Source: Botryllus schlosseri
Lineage: Eukaryota > Chordata > Ascidiacea > Stolidobranchia > Styelidae
Assembly: GCA_000444245.1 (NCBI GenBank)
Contig: ATSW01003832.1
Span: 1-21,598 of the forward strand
Length of the DNA stretch: 21,598 nucleotides
Reading direction: 5' to 3'
The translations under genes and the position numbers were made by a program. Shown piece by piece: positions 1-9,239 of this stretch. How positions within the stretch are numbered: position 1 is the stretch's first letter; each line of letters begins with the position of its first letter. Under the pieces are notes generated by a model. It searched no databases. It saw nothing but the letters and a program-made list of their open reading frames with translations, and was not told the origin of the DNA.

Positions 1-14
1 ATCTTCTTTACTTT

Positions 15-172
15 CATTCAGTGTGCATGCCTCCTCTTTACATCGCCTAGGCCAAGGTGGGTGTCAGATTTCATAGACTACTTCTTGCCGCTTCGACATC
101 TTCCTGTCTTTTCATTGTATCGCATTTTTCGTGATGTATTGAACTGATAAAATTGCCAATAAACCAATGATG
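15..172 (+). repeat. LINE-type 3' tail remnant, copy 1
   Basis: About 120 bases match the reverse complement of 7050-7215. Both copies can be read as a peptide with FTSPR, then R, then VSDF and D at fixed spacing. Both then run through a CTTTTCATTGYATCGCA stretch to an AATAAACC end. This copy finishes in AATAAACCAATGATGATG, a poly(A)-signal-like word followed by a trinucleotide tail, as in several non-LTR retrotransposon clades. The clade was not identified and no reverse transcriptase is visible, so the LINE assignment is inference. Confidence 0.5.
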
Positions 173-969
173 ATGAACAACAAACTGAACTGAATACCGG
201 TACTGAAACACAGGAGCCATATCCATTTCTACGATCGCTCCCACCAAGTGTTGAGATTTGATACGGACGTTCCTTAGATCCGCTTCTCTGCCCCATCATT
301 CCCTTGTCCGTTTTCGAACCGCCTGTTGGAGATAAGATTACAGGGATATCGGCGGTTTTGTTGCGTTTTGCGTCTGGTAAGTAGGCACTACTGTACTAGC
401 GACGATAATAGAAATTATAATAAATCATTTTAAAACAGCTGTAAGCTCAGTAGACAGTGGCAATGTGGCAAACTTGATTTTGCAAAGCGTCAAAAACGTA
501 TGGTATATTCATATTTTAAATTCGGAATCATGGTTTGGAAAGTCGGCTCCAATTTGTACAGCACAATTGAAGGCATTGAAATTTATAAGTTATACATCCC
601 AACCCCAAGAACCTCATGTTCAAAGATGGCTTAGCCTACCCCTTACCAGAAACCTTCGTCCAAACAGGTCTCCCAAACGGCCAAACCCATTACTGATCTG
701 TCTCCTTACATTACACCAAGTTGTGCAAAGTCTTAATGTATATAGAATGGCTTCGAAGGAAATGTCAATTCTAAATTTTATGCCGAACTATTGAGCTTAA
801 CCCAATTTTACTCGTTAGGCACGACACCTATCCTATCCCAAGCTGTCTTGCTCTTCAGTCTTCACCAACGCAATCGAATATTCAAATTTTTTATGCCAGT
901 GATATCATAGGATATTTTGTGATATGTCTGCTGACATGTAAAGTTCTTATGAAATCTCTGTTATTTTCC
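172..969. other. no supported gene; upstream flank
   Basis: An open frame of 109 codons at 465-794 has no recognisable motif, low-complexity composition and no splice or promoter support, so it is not called. The stretch at 600-720 is C-rich on the + strand. Nothing else could be assigned. Confidence 0.5.
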
Positions 970-1028
970 GACGAGTGTCAGCTGAAAATTTTCTGGTTTA
1001 TATCAATACAAATTTATTTAATTGTAGG
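970..1028 (+). repeat. dispersed repeat family B, copy 1 (partial)
   Basis: Matches the core of the B family: CGAGTGTCAGC, then GAAAAT.TTCTGGTTTAT, then a TATT.AATTGTA-like end. See the palindromic copy at 14853-15068 for the family description. Confidence 0.55.
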
Positions 1029-1144
1029 CCTATACGGTATAACTTGTATACGCACCATCCACATTTATGCAAACTACCAATATAGGTAGTTGATGGTGAA
1101 ATAACTACTTTTTTTTAGTAGATCTATAGTTCTATGGTTGCAGA

Positions 1145-1509
1145 TTTTTAAAAGTGAGTGTCAGTTCTAGTTCTAGTTATGTATTTTAAATAATATTCAG
1201 TTGCCGAACAACTATAGATAACATATATAGAGTCATGGCTACGAACAGTACAGCGGTGTAGCCTGGGGTTGGCTCGAAACCTGTCCTGTACTGACGCTAA
1301 TGGAGAAAGCCAATCTCGTTTCCATCAAATGAACATAATTGAGTTGCTTTAGAATCACATGGAGTTAGCTGTGTTTTGGTTTGTTACACATTTTTAAAGG
1401 TCGTTAGTTCTAGTTCTGGTCGCGAGTTTCAACAAGTGAGTATGGTAGTTTTAAGTTTGAATTGCAAGTTTTGAAAATTTAATAGTTCTAGTTGCGCATT
1501 TAAAACAAC
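1145..1509 (+). repeat. three diverged copies of an AGTTCTAGTT-containing motif upstream of akirin
   Basis: Units at about 1145-1193, 1389-1434 and 1470-1509 share the order TTTTTAAA-like, then AGTTCTAGTT, then a TTTAAA/TTTCAA-like end. The core is at 1163-1178, 1406-1419 and 1484-1493. They lie within 450 bases upstream of the akirin ATG and could be either a promoter element or an old tandem duplication. Confidence 0.5.
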
Positions 1510-1558
1510 AGTTGTTTGTACAAGTATGGTATCAGCGGTACAGCAAAAAATATAATGC

Positions 1559-1592
1559 TTTCATTCTCAATTCTATCTGCAGTCGAACTGAA
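1559..1592 (+). promoter_or_regulatory. splice-acceptor-like site just before the akirin ATG
   Basis: A pyrimidine-rich stretch (about 1559-1579) ends in CAG at 1580-1582, ten bases before the ATG at 1593. This looks like a 3' splice site in the 5' leader. It could join an upstream noncoding exon, or accept a spliced leader if the organism trans-splices, as ascidians do. RNA data would decide; no partner donor was chosen. Confidence 0.4.
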
Positions 1593-4500
1593 ATGGCTTG
1601 TGGGGCGACACTAAAGCGGAGCCTGGACTTTGACCCGTTGCACACGGCGGTATCATCGTCTCCTGGCCATGCGCCTATTGTCGCCAGAACCCCACCGAGC
1701 AAGAGAAGGAGACTGTCTCCGAGATGCGCATTGTCTAGAAGCGAGTACCGTGCTGCGACCGGGTCTGCCCCTCTCTCTCCGATGTCATCTTCACCATTTC
1801 AGCCTGTATTCCCGATATCATCAGGTACGGTGTGGGGCACATTTGGACAATTGCATCATTCTAGTGTAATTAGACTAGTTAGAGAAACCCCGGTACTCTA
1901 ATTATAATCTAATCTGAGAAATGTGTCTATGCTCTTAACTTTTAATTCCAATCTACATTTTGGTTTTCCTGAATGTGCTACAGGAGACATTTATAGTGCG
2001 AAAAGAGCTCGAAAGCTCGAAAGCTGCAGGAGCAACATGCTTCTATCTCTGTTCCTTCAAATATAGATCTAATGACTGTGAACCACACCCCTTCAATTAG
2101 AACTACGTTTAAAAACTTAACTCTAACAGTCCCCTTCTACTGTAAATACGGTTCGGGCTACAAATAGCGACCGTTGGTAATGGGATGTATTTTAAAAAAT
2201 TTGCATCTATTTGTAGTGTAATTTTTGTTGCACTAAGATCACAAGGTAATTTTAACAAAAGTTTCAATTATAATTTTTTTTAATTATTAGGATGTGAGAT
2301 ACTCAGAAGGTTGCGTTGTATAACCCAACAGTTCAAGATCTGCTGGCTATCTGCATGTTCGTTTCTTTCTTCGCTATTCAATCGACCATGCATTCATACA
2401 TTCATATATATATATGTCCTTTAGGTTTGAAACCTACATACGCATGAGAGCATTTTACTGTCAAATTTGATACTTTCACATTTCACGGATGGTCTGGCGA
2501 GACCGCCCAAAAATATTTTTTTGCCGGTGCGCAGCATGAGAGTAATGCAATTAGGTAATAATTTTCCCAAAAAATCCAAACAGCATAGCGAATACCTATC
2601 CTACCCCTCCCACCTAAAACAAATGAAGAACCACATCCCAAACCCCCCAGGTCTGCAAATGTGACCCAAAGCAGCATAACTCAGAGTTATCGGCTTTACC
2701 AAAATCAATAGCCCGATAAACGTGACCCAGTGAAAATGTAATTTTTGGCATCTGGCCTGGGTGTTCTGAAATAAGAAACCATCTCAAATTTAAACGACTG
2801 AGAATTAATCAAGTGATTAGTTCATATATAGTTTATGCGTGCTGAACTGCGGTAGTTTAACTTCTAGCTTGAAAGCCATTGCGTCATAGATGACATTAAG
2901 ATGCAGCGAATCCAACACATAACTCTTTGCTATGCAGATGAGAGCATAGAACCATAATAGAAATAGTTTATAGCATTTTTCATTTTACGCAATATTTGAT
3001 GAGAAATTGCAGTAAAAAATGTGAAATTACTGCAGACATGATACTACATAAATTTTGAGTATCTGGAAAGCTCCCGGAAGCTCTAAAAATAGTTGCAAAA
3101 GCCGTCTCTTCTTTTGCGTTATCGCAAGATGCATCTCGATATTTCGAAGGCTGCCTCTCTCCGATTTACGACATGAAAGTATTTGACGCCTCGACCAAAT
3201 CTACTTTTTCAAACTACTCGCTTGGCATGTATTGAAAATCTTTACTTATGCTTGTAATTTCAAGACAATGGTGTTGCTTCTACTTAAGTAGAAATGCTGT
3301 GAACACTTCTGCGGATATTTGCGATAGACGGTGACGTGACGTCATATTTTGTGTCACTGTTTTTGATATGCAAAGTTCTTTCCAATTCTCGGCTAGTGGT
3401 TGACGATTACCACCGAAAATATTTAGGTATATTTCAATATAGGAATAATGAATGTGTTATTCAATTGAACAAATTTTAGTTTGCCGTGATGCAGCGTAAC
3501 AAAATTTTGCAATTGAGAAAACGACTATCAAACACTTGAATCGCAAAAAGTCGATGAACAAGTGTTACCGATGTAATGATAGGAATGAGTGTCAGAATGC
3601 CAACTGACAACAATCTAACAAATTTGTACCCGGAGATAATATAGATAGATGTATTTTATAACTGTCAAACCATATATTTTATAGAGTGATTGGACGAAAC
3701 ATGCGATCTTTTGGTTGGAACTTGAAAAAAAAACACCCCCCCACCAATTATCAAAGGAAAATAAAATCGAAATTTTGCGGTTTTTAGTTATTGTTTGGGT
3801 GAAAAATGGCCGTAAGGTGACAGCAGAGATACAATGTTGATATTTCTTACCAGAAAAAAAATATCAAAAATTTTGATTTTTTTGGGTTGCTAGTCCCCTT
3901 AAAACGTAGTTGTTTTTTAGAGGCGATACTCAAGAACATATTCGACGAATATAAACGGATGAAACGTCGGCGCCAAATTCAATTCCAACCGGGTCAAACC
4001 ACGACTGCGGATCTGGGCGCCTTGGTACAACTTCCAAGTATGGAAAGATATTTTCGAATTGTTTCTGTAATCTTTTCGCCATTGCTGCCCGATGTGTTCC
4101 TCGTTATTTTCCTCAATGCTACTCACTGTCAAAAACGTAATTAGAGCGATATGTGGTTGATGTTTATGAGAATGAACTGTGTTTTTATGTGAACTGAGCT
4201 AGGATTTTTGTTGTATTTTTTTCTAATAGGGAATTCCACTCAATTTCCAAGTTTTTATGAATTCAGTAATTCTAATTATAATCTAATCTGGAAAATGTGC
4301 TAATTTTGTAGTTGTCTGGTTAACGTCCAAAGCATTTACTGCATCTGGCATTTGTGCAGTATTTCGTCACAGGATCTATTTTTCTTGTCAGCCTCTTCCT
4401 CTCAACCAGCAACCTCAAGCGGACTACCGGACAAGAAGCTTGCCAGCACTCCCATGCTTACGATGAAGCAAGTAAGGAATACTATAGTGAAACACGTATA

Positions 4501-5764
4501 GAGTTGGTTTAATCCTCTACCAATTGCTTACGAGTGTCACCCACAAATATTCTGGTTTATTTCGAGATGAATATATTGTTCTGTACCCCGAGAGGCTCTT
4601 TCAGATAATGATTTTACCCACAAATTGCTTCGTTTAGGTAACTTTGATCTGTGAGCGTCTGCTGAAGGAGCAGGAAGACAAACTGCGGTCGGAATACGAC
4701 AAAGTACTGGTCAATAAACTTTCGGGTGAGTTATTTGGTTCTGGAGAAATGTTGATTGGACATCGTAATATCTTGTTCAATTGCTGGCGCGTCAACATTG
4801 ACTAACTTTTGAACTGTGAACCAGTAAATTTTTCGCACAACCATCCCGCTGCTCGCCTGAAGATGTAATATTCTGTATCTTCACGTTTCCTTCTGTTCAG
4901 AACAATACGACGCATTTGTGAAGTTCAACTATGATCAAATTCAAAGACAGCTTAACGAGAATCCCGCTAGCTGTGAGTATAATAGAATGCGCTTTTGGCG
5001 GTCTTGTGAACATAGTTTTGCAGGCGGGGTACCGTATGTCTAAGTATGGAGTAACTCTCTCTATCCGTCTAACAAGGAGTGTTCCTCGTTCATGGCAATC
5101 GGTCATCTGAGTCATGTGTAGTTTTTTTTTCGAATATTGCACCTATTTTTGGCATCATTAGTAGGGAAAGTTTTTGCAACTTTTTTTAGAGCTGGCTGCT
5201 TTCTGAATACTCAAAATTTATGTATGATGTTTTAAGCTGTTTGTAGGAATTTTATAGTGCAATTTTTTGCTGCTTTTTCTATTGCTCATGCAACTTTCCA
5301 AGCATTGCGCTAAATTTTTGTATTGACTCGACTTTTACTCGAACCGAGTCACATGACTCGAGACTGGGACGGCCAAGGCAGACATTTCATTGTAACTTCA
5401 AAGAATAGTAAAGTCACCACATCGGTATTTTGTATGTCAGTCCTGATACTTGGAAAATAGGGCCAAAAAGTGTTAAGACGAGGAAAATTTCAATATTGTG
5501 AATGCGAGTCATTCCATAACACTCGAGCAGAGTTGAAAAAAGTGGGTTCAACTCGGACTCTAGTCAGAACACTGATTTCCAGGACTTGACTTGTTGGTGA
5601 ATTGAATATGACTCCCTTGACCCGAGTCAAAACGTAAATTAAATGCGATGACTTCTGCTTACTGCTTAGTAGCAATGCTATTACTTGACCATCACGTCGG
5701 TCCAGCTTTTGACTACATTACATATTTGAGTTTGAAACTCTCTTGTATTTCAGACGTGTCTTGA
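1593..5764 (+). CDS. akirin: akirin, nuclear adaptor protein, six coding exons, complete
   Basis: Coding exons are 1593-1824, 3921-4037, 4392-4471, 4638-4725, 4901-4972 and 5754-5764. All introns are GT..AG and the joins keep frame (phases 1,1,0,1,1), giving 600 nt, 199 residues and a TGA stop. Visible akirin marks: N-terminus MACGATLKRSLDFDPL; basic nuclear signal KRRR at residues 37-40; the EAILKNIFDEYKRMKRRR helix at about 78-95; a Ser/Thr/Pro-rich linker; the coiled-coil-like MKQVTLICERLLKEQEDKL region at about 141-159; EQYDAFVKFNYDQIQ at 173-187; C-terminal SYVS at 196-199. Vertebrate akirins are about 190-205 residues, so length fits. From family knowledge, akirins are nuclear, have no known enzymatic activity, bridge transcription factors (NF-kB/Relish type) to SWI/SNF, and use the C-terminal SYVS to bind the proteasome for nuclear import. 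The start was chosen by homology; the frame stays open upstream to 1512. Introns are 2096, 354, 166, 175 and 781 bp. Confidence 0.97.
1866..2015 (+). repeat. dispersed repeat family A, copy 1, in akirin intron 1
   Basis: Begins TAATTAGAC 41 bases after the exon 1 donor. It continues through TCTAATTATAATCTAATCTG and GAAATGTGTCTATGCTCT into a protein-like stretch (1968-2015) readable as GFPECATGDIYSAKRAR. It is shared with 11604, 13932 and the complement of 20155-20362. The origin of the family is unknown. Confidence 0.7.
2030..3370 (+). other. middle of akirin intron 1, nothing recognised
   Basis: Intron sequence with a short (AT)n run near 2403-2417, a C-rich stretch on the + strand at 2595-2650, and a repeated GTGACCCA word near 2661 and 2722. 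No exon that would keep the akirin frame was seen. Confidence 0.5.
3371..3470 (+). repeat. dispersed repeat family B, copy 2, in akirin intron 1
   Basis: Reads AAGTTCTTTCCAATTCTC, then TTGACGATTACC, CCGAAAATATTTAGG, TATTTCAATAT and TTATTCAATTG, the family order. It lacks the CGAGTGTC part, consistent with an internal deletion. Confidence 0.65.
4190..4302 (+). repeat. family A 3' part, in akirin intron 2
   Basis: Shares, in order, TTGTTGTAT..TTTCTAA, GGAATT, CAATTTCCAAGTTT, ATTCAGTAATTCTAATT and ATAATCTAATCTGGAAAATG with 14300-14402. A shorter match lies at 11740-11800. Confidence 0.65.
4530..4586 (+). repeat. dispersed repeat family B, copy 3, in akirin intron 3
   Basis: Contains CGAGTGTCA, CAAATATTCTGGTTTATTTC and GATGAATATATTGTTCTGTACC, a diverged and truncated B core. 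It fills about a third of the 166-bp intron, ending about 50 bases before the exon 4 acceptor. Confidence 0.55.
5325..5640. repeat. cluster of ACTCG/CGAGT words in akirin intron 5
   Basis: Many GACTCG, ACTCGAG, CGAGTC and GGACTC words in both orientations lie at 5325-5365 and 5505-5635. Such ACTCG-rich blocks are typical of non-autonomous transposon interiors in other animals. No clear terminal repeats or target duplication were found, so the class is unknown. Confidence 0.5.
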
Positions 5765-7049
5765 AGACAAACTGCCGCCTCTCATGGAATCATAAAGGAT
5801 AATCGTCAGACCGCTCACCCCTGGCCCCCCTTGTGTATATAGTATTTTTATTTCGCCTCTCACCCGTAACAGTGCTGCTACCGACGTTTTCAAGCGACAT
5901 CACCATACCTGCGGTTGCGGCGTTTTCTTAGTTTTACATAGTCGCGAAATTGACGACGTTCTGCGTGTGTATATTTTGTTGGTGTTATTCTGTTCACTTT
6001 GAATGCATATGATAGTGGGCGGAGATGGATGACAGATTGTTCGCAACGCACAAATTACGTCAAGTATCAAAATATTGGCTGTGGCTTGAGCAGTCCAGAT
6101 TCGATCTTTATAATCCCGCCTCTCCAAGCGTGCTTAACTGATCTCGATTTTCTGAAGGCTGTCTCGTATTCCTCAGTGTGTACTCGTATCTGCCGCATGC
6201 TTTAGATGGCCCGAGATCGCTTACCTGCATTTCCCTGACAATTAAGCATGCATTGTAAATCTGTTCGTGGAAAATAAGTGTATTTATCAATATCACGTGC
6301 ATTCACAACTTTCTAATGGGTTAAGACGAATCGAATATACCAATTCTTATGCAGAAATATTCCAAGCGTGTAGCGAGATCTGTTGATGCGTATAACTTTC
6401 TATGGATTTCCGCTTTCCGGATGTCCGCTAAATAGTAATCGCACGGCCCTGGGATAAATTTGTGGTTTTGGCGGTTTTCACTCTGTGGAAAGGTGTGAAC
6501 GTACCTGAAAGTTTAGGTTTACCTGATTTACGCCCTATGCTAGGTAAATACAAAAGTAACCCCAATCAACGAAATTAGCAATTTTCTCGAACTCTAACCC
6601 GCATGCTCGTCGATGTGCGATATGCTGCGATTTCATCTCCGCCCGTCTGCCTTCTTTTGCGCCTTGTTTGTTTGTTGCTATTTGATTTGCTATGGCGTGC
6701 ATGACTGAGTGAAATAGCGTCTATTATTGTTCCTAAACGCGTTGGGTGTGGACAATTTTTATCAAAGGGATGCGGGACGCTAGTTGCTGTCTCTGCTATG
6801 ACTTGAAGTAGCCAGTACTATAGGGATACTATTAACATTAGTGTAGACTGCGGGTGGAGAGAGTCCTTTCAAGGTTGGAGGCTGACCTGTCAGGACGATA
6901 TATTTTATCGCAGAACATCGGATCAGGGAGCAGTGTGTAGTGCTACAAGATAATTGATATAGATTGGTTACGTAATATCTGTTTTTGGTTGTCAAAGGTG
7001 TGGTTCGTTATTAGTAATTGTATCCTTTTAAAAGCACCGCAGGAGTGCG
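5765..7049. other. akirin 3' UTR and downstream flank, no gene recognised
   Basis: The first part after the TGA must be 3' UTR. No canonical AATAAA was seen until 7393; a weak variant, AATAAG, is at 6273-6278. Open frames here are short, overlap on both strands and have no recognisable motif. Confidence 0.5.
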
Positions 7050-7215
7050 ATGCAAGTATCGGTTTATTAATGCTTTGATCATTTCGAAACGCCACGGTAC
7101 TGCGATGCAATGAAAAGATAGAAAGGTGTCAAAATGACTTGGGAGTGGTCTTTGAAATCAGACACCCGCCTGGACCTAGGCGATGTAAAAAAGGAGGCAT
7201 GCACGGCTGCACCAT
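7050..7215 (-). repeat. LINE-type 3' tail remnant, copy 2
   Basis: The reverse complement matches 15-172: CATGCCTCC, then TTTACATCGCCTAGG, GGCGGGTGTC, CTTTTCATTGCATCGCA, and the end ATTAATAAACC near 7050. The shared reading frame gives FTSPRSRRVSDFKDHS. The 5' side is cut off near the terminal-repeat element that starts at 7228. Confidence 0.5.
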
Positions 7216-7227
7216 AGTGTCCTGTAT

Positions 7228-7573
7228 TAGGGTTACCGTATTTTGGAATCGGGAAAGGCGGACACTTTTTCAAACTTGGAATGCCGGAGTCTTGAGAAAA
7301 GAGTAAATTTTTACGATTTCGCGCTCGGTTGACTAAAAAAGGTGCCCGAAATAGCTACAGTTTTTCTTTCACATTATCAGGTGGTTTACTAAAATAAAGG
7401 TTAACTTTCCGGCTCGGCTCCCGAAATAGCCGCCAGAGCGTTACTTCAGTGGTGATGTACTGCGTATCTCGGTCGAATTTGCCCTACATTTAACAAATAT
7501 TCTCAAAAAAGAGGACAAAATCTCAAAAAGGAGTACAAATTCTCGTAAAGGAGGACGTAAGGTAAACCTATGG
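7228..7573. mobile_element. putative short terminal-inverted-repeat element
   Basis: The left end TAGGGTTACCGTA and the reverse complement of the right end, TAGGTTTACCTTACG, form an imperfect inverted repeat. CCCGAAATAGC occurs twice inside (near 7348 and 7421). A similar end, TAGGGTTACCATATTTTTG followed by TTCCGGACAC, occurs at 20898-20938. No target duplication was seen, so class is not assigned. Confidence 0.45.
7501..7560 (+). repeat. 20-bp tandem repeat, three units
   Basis: Three 20-base units, TCTC(A/G)(A/T)AAA(A/G)(A/G)AG(G/T)ACAAA-like, sit exactly end to end just inside the right end of the element at 7228-7573. They read as alternating TCTC and GAGGAC words. Confidence 0.8.
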
Positions 7574-7684
7574 TGGGACACGAGCAAATCTCACGGCTCA
7601 GTGAAATTGCATAGCATCAGATGAACCCGATGAAATGAATATTACGAATAGCAAAATGTTAGCTCCATAGATCCAATCATTGCT

Positions 7685-7711
7685 AATTGCTAATAAACCA
7701 ATGATGATCAT
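7685..7711 (+). repeat. third AATAAACCAATGATGAT tail
   Basis: TAATAAACCAATGATGAT matches the end of the copy at 15-172, but the bases upstream do not obviously match. It may be a heavily truncated insertion of the same family. Confidence 0.4.
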
Positions 7712-9110
7712 TTAGCCATCCCCATTACAGTTTTTTTCTCGCTATAACACCATCCGCGTGTGCTTCGGTTTCTTTTATACGGAATTTCAAAAGCTTAAAA
7801 TACTGCGGCACGCCTACAAGTTTATGCAGTTAATGTGGCCTGCAATGCTCAAAAGTTCCCGCACTCATGATCTAATGCGATTTGCTTATAGTAGCTGATG
7901 TTTTATGACCCTTTGGAATCGCCTGTGGCGATTAATTACTGTCGGATGATCTGCTCAACACGCGGTGCTCTAGTTTCTAACACAACATTGAATGGCTAAT
8001 TGGGGTCAACGCTTTCGGCAGTGTGTTACAAACAGCAGGAAGCGACAGATCGATCATTGGTCAGCTACTAGACGGCTACTGTTCCGACGCCAGGAGTTTG
8101 AATCGTATTATAGTGCAGCGGGTGCAATGCGGAGCGATAATGCTGCTACCTGTGATCAGTGAAAGATGAAGTCTGGTTGAATATTCTTTGAGCCTGTGAT
8201 TTGAGGATAGGTGCCATAAAACAAGTATAGAATTCTTCGTTCATCTTTACTATCGCATCCAGTAATCTAGTTGGTAGTTTCCGTTCTGGCTTCCGAGGTT
8301 TTATGAGAATGATAGAATCAATTTTATGTGTTCTTCATGCGGTCTTAAGCTCTTAACTCGCCTCCACTCCCTCTCACTAACACGGAGGTTTAAGCAAAAC
8401 CTCTAAAATAATTCAGCATCCATTTCGGCGCGTGACAGAGCAGAATAAGTCGTTCCGATCGCAGCCGTGACGAAATGCAGTCTATAGCTGACTTCCAATG
8501 GCAGACCAAACGGCACGTTAACCGCATGGAGGCGCCAGACTACGAAACCAACGGGATCTGTGTAGAGACAATATCTGGCTCATGTAACTTGTAATTTGTT
8601 GTGTATGTCTAGAAATTTCTAACGATAATTTTAATATCGATCGTATGTTCTAGTGTAGAGGCCTTGAAAACCTCGATTGGTCGTATTGTAGCACACGAAA
8701 CGTGTAGTGCAAAGCTACGTACGTTAATGGAAATGACATATGTGAAGTCGTCATCGACACGCAGCATTGTCCCAAAGTGGTCGAAAAAATATCAAATTAC
8801 CAGATGACCTTTATTGTGATGCAGAATTGGCGTTAAACTCTTTGTGCTCACGTTGTTCGTGTCGTTACGAAGTCATGAGTGATACTCACTCGATTAGAGG
8901 CGTAATACCCGGTTCAGAATCGGATCACTCAGGTAGGGGAGATGTGGTACCGGTGGATCAAAAATAACGAAATGATCTCTGGCCCTCCAATCTTCAGCCG
9001 AGAATAGAAGATGATTTGCTGTCTCAACACTTCGATACAAGATCTACCTATCGCGGATATTTACATTATTATCAGCCTTTTCAAAAAATCTTTATAAACG
9101 TTTAAAATTT
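7712..9110. other. intergenic; two short coding-like frames, no recognised gene
   Basis: An ATG frame at 8475-8594 (39 codons, TAA) and one at 8767-8967 (66 codons) have mixed, non-repetitive composition, but neither contains a motif I recognise. No splice pattern linking them could be confirmed. They may be chance. Confidence 0.25.
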
Positions 9111-9114
9111 GTTC

Positions 9115-9137
9115 CCCATCGGTCTCCACCCGATGGG
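9115..9137. other. perfect 8-bp hairpin
   Basis: CCCATCGG and CCGATGGG flank a 7-base loop. About 80 bases downstream lies a short (CAA)n run (about 9219-9231). A stem-loop followed by a simple tail is compatible with a retroelement 3' end, but no element body was recognised. Confidence 0.45.
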
Positions 9138-9239
9138 TCCAAAGGCACACGACCATGGGACCTATGATACATACGCTCAAAGCCCAAATTTGTCAACCTG
9201 TTTTGTTGTGTACTATAACAACAACAACAATCATTGGGT

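Noticed and set aside
465-794. 109-codon open frame on the + strand, longest outside akirin
   Set aside because: No motif, repetitive C-rich stretch, no promoter or splice support, and a length expected by chance over 21 kb.
1630-1869. 79-codon frame overlapping akirin exon 1
   Set aside because: Shadow of the GC-richer akirin exon in another frame.
4021-4026. Alternative donor GTACAA for akirin exon 2
   Set aside because: It would end in phase 0, incompatible with the exon 3 frame; the donor at 4038 joins correctly.
8058-8104. tRNA-like box A and box B (GTTTGAATC)
   Set aside because: Box A is poor, no clover-leaf stems or tail were found, and no target duplication, so neither a tRNA nor a SINE can be supported.
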